From: Myxococcota bacterium
GTDB taxonomy: Bacteria > Myxococcota_A > UBA9160 > UBA6930
Direction of reading: 5' to 3'
NCBI GenBank assembly: GCA_030065975.1
Contig: JASJCN010000021.1
Span: 1-47,518, forward strand
Length of the DNA: 47,518 nucleotides
Shown in pieces: positions 43,886 through 47,518 of this stretch (positions are counted from its first letter, which is position 1; every line of letters begins with the position of its first letter). A program made the position numbers and the translations under genes. The notes under the pieces are model-generated. The model was not told the origin of the DNA, did not search any database, and saw only the letters and a list, made by a program, of their open reading frames with translations.

Positions 43886-45131
43886 CCTCTCCGCGCTCGG
43901 CGCCCTGGTGGCCGCGCCCGTGCTGGGCGCGGGCGCGCTGTTCTGGCCGCGCTGGCGCGTCGGCCTGCGCGAGCGCCTGGGCGCGCGTCCGGAGAGCCCC
44001 GACGGAGCGATCTGGGTGCACGGCGCCAGCGTGGGCGAGATCCGCGCGGCGACGCGGCTGATCGACGCGCTCACGGAGCAGGGCATCCCCGTGGTCGCGT
44101 CCACGACCACGCCGAGCGGCCGCGATCTCTTCCGGCGCGTGCGTCCCGGGATCCCCTGCGCCCTGGCGCCGGTCGACCACCCGTGGTGCACCGACCGCGC
44201 GCTGAAGCAGGTCAACCCGCGCGCGCTGATCCTGGTGGAGACCGAGCTCTGGCCGTCGCTGATCGCCTCGGCCCATCGGGCCGGCGTCCCCGTGTCGATC
44301 GTGTCGGGCCGCATCTCCGAGCGCAGCTTCCGGCGCTATGCGCGCGTGGGTATGCTGCTTCGCGGCACCCTCGCCCGGCTGGCCTGCGTCGGCGCGCGCA
44401 GCGGCGTGGACGCGCAACGCTTCGTCGCCCTCGGTGCCCGCCCCGAGCGCGTCGAGGTGACCGGCGATCTCAAGCTCGAGCCGCCGGTGGATCCCGCGAA
44501 CCTCGCGCCCGAGCTCGAGAGCCTGATCGGCGAGGTGCCGCTCTTCGTGGCCGGCAGCACCCACGAGGGCGAGGAGGCGGCTGCGCTCACCGCCCTCGTC
44601 GCTGCCGAGAATGCCGGCCTCCCCCTGGCGCTGGTGATCGCACCGCGTCACCTCGAGCGCGCCCAGGCCGTCGCCAACCTGTGCGAGAACGCCGGACGCA
44701 GCGTGCGCCGGCGCTCTTCGCCCGGCACCTCGCCCCTGGCACCCGGCGACGTGCTGCTGCTCGACACGCTCGGCGAGCTCGACGGCCTCTACGCCCGCGC
44801 CGAGGTGGCCTTCGTGGGGGGCACGCTCGCTCCCGTGGGCGGACACAACCTGCTCGAGCCGCTGCAGCAGGGGCGCCCGGTGATCTTCGGCCCCTACGTC
44901 GAGAACGCCGCCGAGTCGGCCTCGCTGGCGCTCTCCACCGGCGCGGGCTTCCAGGTCGACGATCCCGCCGGGCTGCGCGAGTGCATGATCGAGCTGCTCT
45001 GCAACCCGAACAAGACGCGCACCCGCGCCCGCGCCGCCCGTTCGGTGCTGGCGGAGCATCGCGGGGCCACGGCGCGGACCCTCGAGCTCCTCGAGCCGCT
45101 GCTCGGCGGCACCCTGCTCTCGGCCGGGTGA
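43866..45131 (+). CDS. waaA: Kdo transferase WaaA (KdtA)
   Basis: WaaA adds Kdo to lipid A from CMP-Kdo. The 421-residue GT30 protein starts with a membrane-anchor segment (LGPLGHSLSALGALVAAPVL) and has the catalytic Glu58 in WVHGASVGEIRAATRLI. It continues with LVETELWPSLIASAHRAGVP, GRISERSFRRYA, and the donor-binding FVGGTLAPVGGHNLLEPLQQ. TTG at 43866 is chosen because AAGGAG lies about 7 bases upstream and this gives the normal N-terminal anchor. It overlaps the end of lpxB. How many Kdo units it adds cannot be read from sequence. Confidence 0.95.
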   Translation: MGPLGHSLSALGALVAAPVLGAGALFWPRWRVGLRERLGARPESPDGAIWVHGASVGEIRAATRLIDALTEQGIPVVASTTTPSGRDLFRRVRPGIPCALAPVDHPWCTDRALKQVNPRALILVETELWPSLIASAHRAGVPVSIVSGRISERSFRRYARVGMLLRGTLARLACVGARSGVDAQRFVALGARPERVEVTGDLKLEPPVDPANLAPELESLIGEVPLFVAGSTHEGEEAAALTALVAAENAGLPLALVIAPRHLERAQAVANLCENAGRSVRRRSSPGTSPLAPGDVLLLDTLGELDGLYARAEVAFVGGTLAPVGGHNLLEPLQQGRPVIFGPYVENAAESASLALSTGAGFQVDDPAGLRECMIELLCNPNKTRTRARAARSVLAEHRGATARTLELLEPLLGGTLLSAG

Positions 45132-45171
45132 CGCGGCTCCGCGCGTCCGCGCGGGGTCGGACCTCGCCTCG

Positions 45172-46299
45172 ATGAAACGGCCCGACTGGTTCGCCCGCGA
45201 CGTCGACCCCGCATCCATGGGGCGCGGAGCGGCGCTCTGGCGCCCGGCCCTGGCCGGCGTGTCGCTGCTCTGGTCCGCGGCGGCTCGCACACACCGCGAG
45301 GTGTATGCCCGTCGGATCCTTCGGCCGACGCGGCTCGGCTGTCACGTGATCAGCGTCGGCAACCTCGACGTGGGCGGCGTGGCCAAGACCCCGACCGCCG
45401 CCTGGCTGGCTTCCGGCCTGCGGAGGCGCGGCCAGCGGGTGGCGCTCGCGAGCCGCGGCTACGGACGCGAGGGCGGCGAGCGGGTCGAGATCGTCTCCGA
45501 CGGGACGCACGTCCGCTCGACCGTCGCCGAGTCCGGCGACGAGCCCTGGCTGCTGGCGGCCCATGCCCCGGGCGTTCCGGTGCTCGTAGGACCACAGCGA
45601 GACCTCGTCGGGCTCCGCGCCATGGCGGCGTTCGGGACCCAGGTGCTGATCCTCGACGACGGGTTCCAGCATCATCGCCTCGCGCGGGACCTGGACATCG
45701 TGCTGGTCGACGCTTCGGCGGGCTTCGGCAACGGCTGGGTGCTCCCGCGTGGCCCGCTCCGGGAGCCGCCGTCGGCGCTGGCCCGGGCCGACGCTCTGGG
45801 TGTCGTCGACGGCGCCCTCGCCGAGGCCGACGAGAAGCCGATCGCGCGCCATGCGCCGGGCATCCGACGCTTCTCCGTGCGGCGCCGGCCGGCCTGGCTG
45901 CGGCCCCTCGCCGGGGGCCCTGCCGCGAAGCCCGGCGTCCTGGCCGGGCAGGAGGTGGGCCTGCTCTCGGGGATCGCGCGTCCCGGCGCGTTCCGAGCCA
46001 CCGTCGAGGCGCTCGGCGCGCGCGTGGTCGCCGAGGAGCACCTGCCCGACCACCACCGCTTCCGCGAACGCGACGTCCTCGACCTCGGCAAGCGCGCCTC
46101 GTGCTGGGTGACCACCGAGAAGGACGCGATCAAGATCCTGCCGCGCTGGACCTCGGACCTCGACGTCCAGGTGCTCGGCATCGAGGTGGACGTCGTGGAG
46201 GGCGAGGCGTTCCTCGACTGGATCGAAGACCGCCTCCGCGCGAAGCCCCTGGGCCGCGATGCGGCGCTGCCCGCCAAGGGCTGGGGGGCGCCTCAGTAG
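45172..46299 (+). CDS. lpxK: Tetraacyldisaccharide 4'-kinase LpxK
   Basis: LpxK phosphorylates the 4' position of the lipid A precursor. The 375-residue protein has an N-terminal membrane-binding helix (ALWRPALAGVSLLWSAAART), then the variant P-loop VISVGNLDVGGVAKTPTAAW, SRGYGREGGERVEIV, and the conserved LILDDGFQHHRLARDLDIVL. ATG at 45172 follows a 40-base gap after waaA. It is the last plus-strand gene: its stop (46297-46299) overlaps the end of the convergent Kdo-kinase-like gene by 7 bases. Confidence 0.96.
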   Translation: MKRPDWFARDVDPASMGRGAALWRPALAGVSLLWSAAARTHREVYARRILRPTRLGCHVISVGNLDVGGVAKTPTAAWLASGLRRRGQRVALASRGYGREGGERVEIVSDGTHVRSTVAESGDEPWLLAAHAPGVPVLVGPQRDLVGLRAMAAFGTQVLILDDGFQHHRLARDLDIVLVDASAGFGNGWVLPRGPLREPPSALARADALGVVDGALAEADEKPIARHAPGIRRFSVRRRPAWLRPLAGGPAAKPGVLAGQEVGLLSGIARPGAFRATVEALGARVVAEEHLPDHHRFRERDVLDLGKRASCWVTTEKDAIKILPRWTSDLDVQVLGIEVDVVEGEAFLDWIEDRLRAKPLGRDAALPAKGWGAPQ

Positions 46300-47120
46300 C
46301 GCCAGCGATGCAGGGCGACCTTGCGCATCTCGGCGTCCACCCGGGCCCAGAGCGCGCGCCGCAGGGCGCGGTCGTCCGCGCAGTAGGCGCCGAAGAAGCG
46401 CGCGCAGCCGCGGGCTCCGATGCGTTCGATCAGCTCGCGCTTGAGCAGCGAGCGGAACAGCCGCATCAGCTGGGACATGCGCTCGTCCGGAGTGAGGCCC
46501 GGCGTGATCCGCGTCTTGTCGAGGTCGATCACGACGCCTTCGAGGTGTTCGTCGCCTTCACGCAGCAGCAGGTTCTTCACGTGGAGATCGCCGTGACGTC
46601 CCCCGGCGTCGTGGAAGCGGCGCACGGCACGGCCGAGCTGGGTGCACGCCTCGAGGGTGCGCCCGGCCTCGGCGGGATCGGAGAAGAAGGCGAGCGCGTC
46701 GCGCGAGGCCTCGACGCGCCAGGTGGCGACGGCCGCGTGGCACAGCGGGCCGAGCCTGTGATCGCCGAGCGCGAAGGCCGCCGCGGGCACCGGCGCTCCG
46801 GAGCGGCGCAGTGCCTCGGTCACCTCGACCTCGTTCATCGGGCGATCCAGGCCCAGGAACCAGGGGCCGAGCAGCGGGCCCAGCATCCCGCCGTGGAGCA
46901 GGCGTCGCACCACGACGGCGCGCTCGCCGACCGGCACGATCGCCGTGGCGGCACGCCCCGACTCGCCCTTGGCATGCCGCTCGAACAGCGCGTCGAGTCC
47001 GCCCTCCTCGAGCAGCCCGAGGTCCCCCACCGAGGGCAACAGGGTTTCGTCCACCACGAGCTCGATGGGAGGAGCCGAGACGCGGCGGAAGCCCGCAGGC
47101 AGGCTCCGGGTCAGGGTCAG
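46293..47120 (-). CDS. Kdo kinase/WaaP-type LPS kinase
   Basis: A protein-kinase-like fold enzyme that probably phosphorylates Kdo or an inner-core heptose. Evidence: the catalytic loop GGRHGDLHVKNLLLREGDEH, the metal-binding VVIDLDKTRITPGLTPDER, and N-terminal PVGERAVVVRRLLHGGMLGP in place of a classic glycine loop. It resembles 3-deoxy-D-manno-octulosonic acid kinase (KdkA) most. The start is uncertain: GTG (complement of 47055-47057) is the first usual start, giving about 254 residues. CTG at 47118-47120 overlaps the upstream stop as CTGA and adds 21 residues that fit the domain edge. It is downstream of and coupled to lptF/G, and convergent with lpxK. Confidence 0.82.
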   Translation of the reverse strand: MTLTRSLPAGFRRVSAPPIELVVDETLLPSVGDLGLLEEGGLDALFERHAKGESGRAATAIVPVGERAVVVRRLLHGGMLGPLLGPWFLGLDRPMNEVEVTEALRRSGAPVPAAAFALGDHRLGPLCHAAVATWRVEASRDALAFFSDPAEAGRTLEACTQLGRAVRRFHDAGGRHGDLHVKNLLLREGDEHLEGVVIDLDKTRITPGLTPDERMSQLMRLFRSLLKRELIERIGARGCARFFGAYCADDRALRRALWARVDAEMRKVALHRWRY

Positions 47121-47518
47121 CTCTCGGCCCGGCGGGCGCGGGCGACCAGGGCCGCCGCCAGCACGGCGAACACCGCGTTGGGGAGCCACAGGGAGAGGGC
47201 CGCCGAGACGAGCTGGTTCTCCGCCAGGTACACCCCGGTCGACAGCAGCGCGTAGTAGCCGAACACCAGCGCGACGCACAGCAGCGCGCCGTAGGAGCGG
47301 GCCCCCTTGGTCCGCCGCAGCCCGAGGGGCACGCCGACGATCGCAAAGAGTGCGGGGGCGAAGGGCAGGGCCATGCGCTGGTGCAGCTGGATCTCGTAGC
47401 GCCAGCGCTTCTTGTCGCGCACCGCCGGCGGCGGCTCGTCGTGCTCGGCGAAGTAGTCGAGCACGCCGCGCACCTCCTCCATCGTCATCTCGCGAGGCCG
47501 CAGGCGGGAGAAGCCCGC
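47117..47518 (-). CDS. LptF/LptG-family LPS export permease, C-terminal part (5' end outside window)
   Basis: The YjgP/YjgQ permeases form the inner-membrane core of the LPS exporter with LptB. The visible 133 residues read RPREMTMEEVRGVLDYFAEH, then YEIQLHQRMALPFAPALFAI, the conserved VGVPLGLRRTKGARSYGALL, and last helices YYALLSTGVYLAENQLVSAA and LWLPNAVFAVLAAALVARAR. Three or four membrane helices are visible, and the N-terminal helix and periplasmic domain are outside the window. LptF and LptG cannot be told apart from this end alone. Its stop overlaps the candidate start of the Kdo-kinase-like gene. Confidence 0.9.
   Translation of the reverse strand, partial: AGFSRLRPREMTMEEVRGVLDYFAEHDEPPPAVRDKKRWRYEIQLHQRMALPFAPALFAIVGVPLGLRRTKGARSYGALLCVALVFGYYALLSTGVYLAENQLVSAALSLWLPNAVFAVLAAALVARARRAES

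Overview
The window is GC-rich throughout, densely coding, and comes from a Gram-negative bacterium with a full LPS outer membrane: it encodes LpxA, LpxI, LpxB, LpxK, WaaA, a Kdo-kinase-like protein, LptE, LptF/G, Lol proteins and BamA. The gene order fabD-acpP-fabF-rpiB-glyA-nrdR-ribD-ribH-nusB, the use of LpxI with a Gfo/Idh/MocA oxidoreductase beside lpxB, two PATAN (DUF4388) proteins and a stand-alone M17 N-terminal domain point to deltaproteobacteria in the broad sense (Myxococcota/Desulfobacterota-like). The exact phylum cannot be fixed from this sequence alone. No tRNA, rRNA, CRISPR array, insertion sequence or prophage was seen.

Region 1 (1-7009, +) is metabolic: the end of fabD, acpP, fabF, a single reading frame joining ribose-5-phosphate isomerase B to serine hydroxymethyltransferase, nrdR, ribD, ribH, nusB and an M17_N-domain protein. 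Genes are packed with GTGA start/stop overlaps.

Region 2 (7091-21792, +) is a complete chemosensory cluster: a PATAN/pseudo-receiver/GAF protein, a CheY-like regulator, CheA, two CheW, a six-helix MCP, a zinc-ribbon protein with a receiver that has lost its phosphorylation residues, a HEAT-repeat protein, CheR, CheB, a coiled-coil GAF protein and a second CheY-like regulator. No flagellar or pilus gene is next to it, so its output is unknown. PATAN domains and HEAT repeats suggest a non-flagellar output such as pili, gliding or another cell function.

Region 3 (21853-25864) holds lptE and holA, then rpsT on the minus strand with a TTG start, a 364-base divergent spacer, and a membrane TPR protein.

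Region 4 (25864-35925, +) runs PATAN protein, phoH (with an Arg-Asp repeat), ybeY, lnt, prfB (with the classical +1 programmed frameshift), lysS, a LolC/E permease with an unusual polytopic N-terminal extension, and lolD.

Region 5 (about 35983-46299, +) is an envelope operon with a recognisable promoter: bamA (with an extra FlgO/TolB-like N-terminal domain), skp, lpxA, lpxI, a GnnA-like oxidoreductase, lpxB, waaA and lpxK. lpxD and fabZ, usually between skp and lpxA, are absent here. On the opposite strand a Kdo-kinase-like gene and the 3' part of an lptF/lptG gene close the window. Regions 3-5 together cover lipoprotein maturation (Lnt, Lol), outer-membrane protein insertion (BamA, Skp) and lipid A/Kdo synthesis and export.
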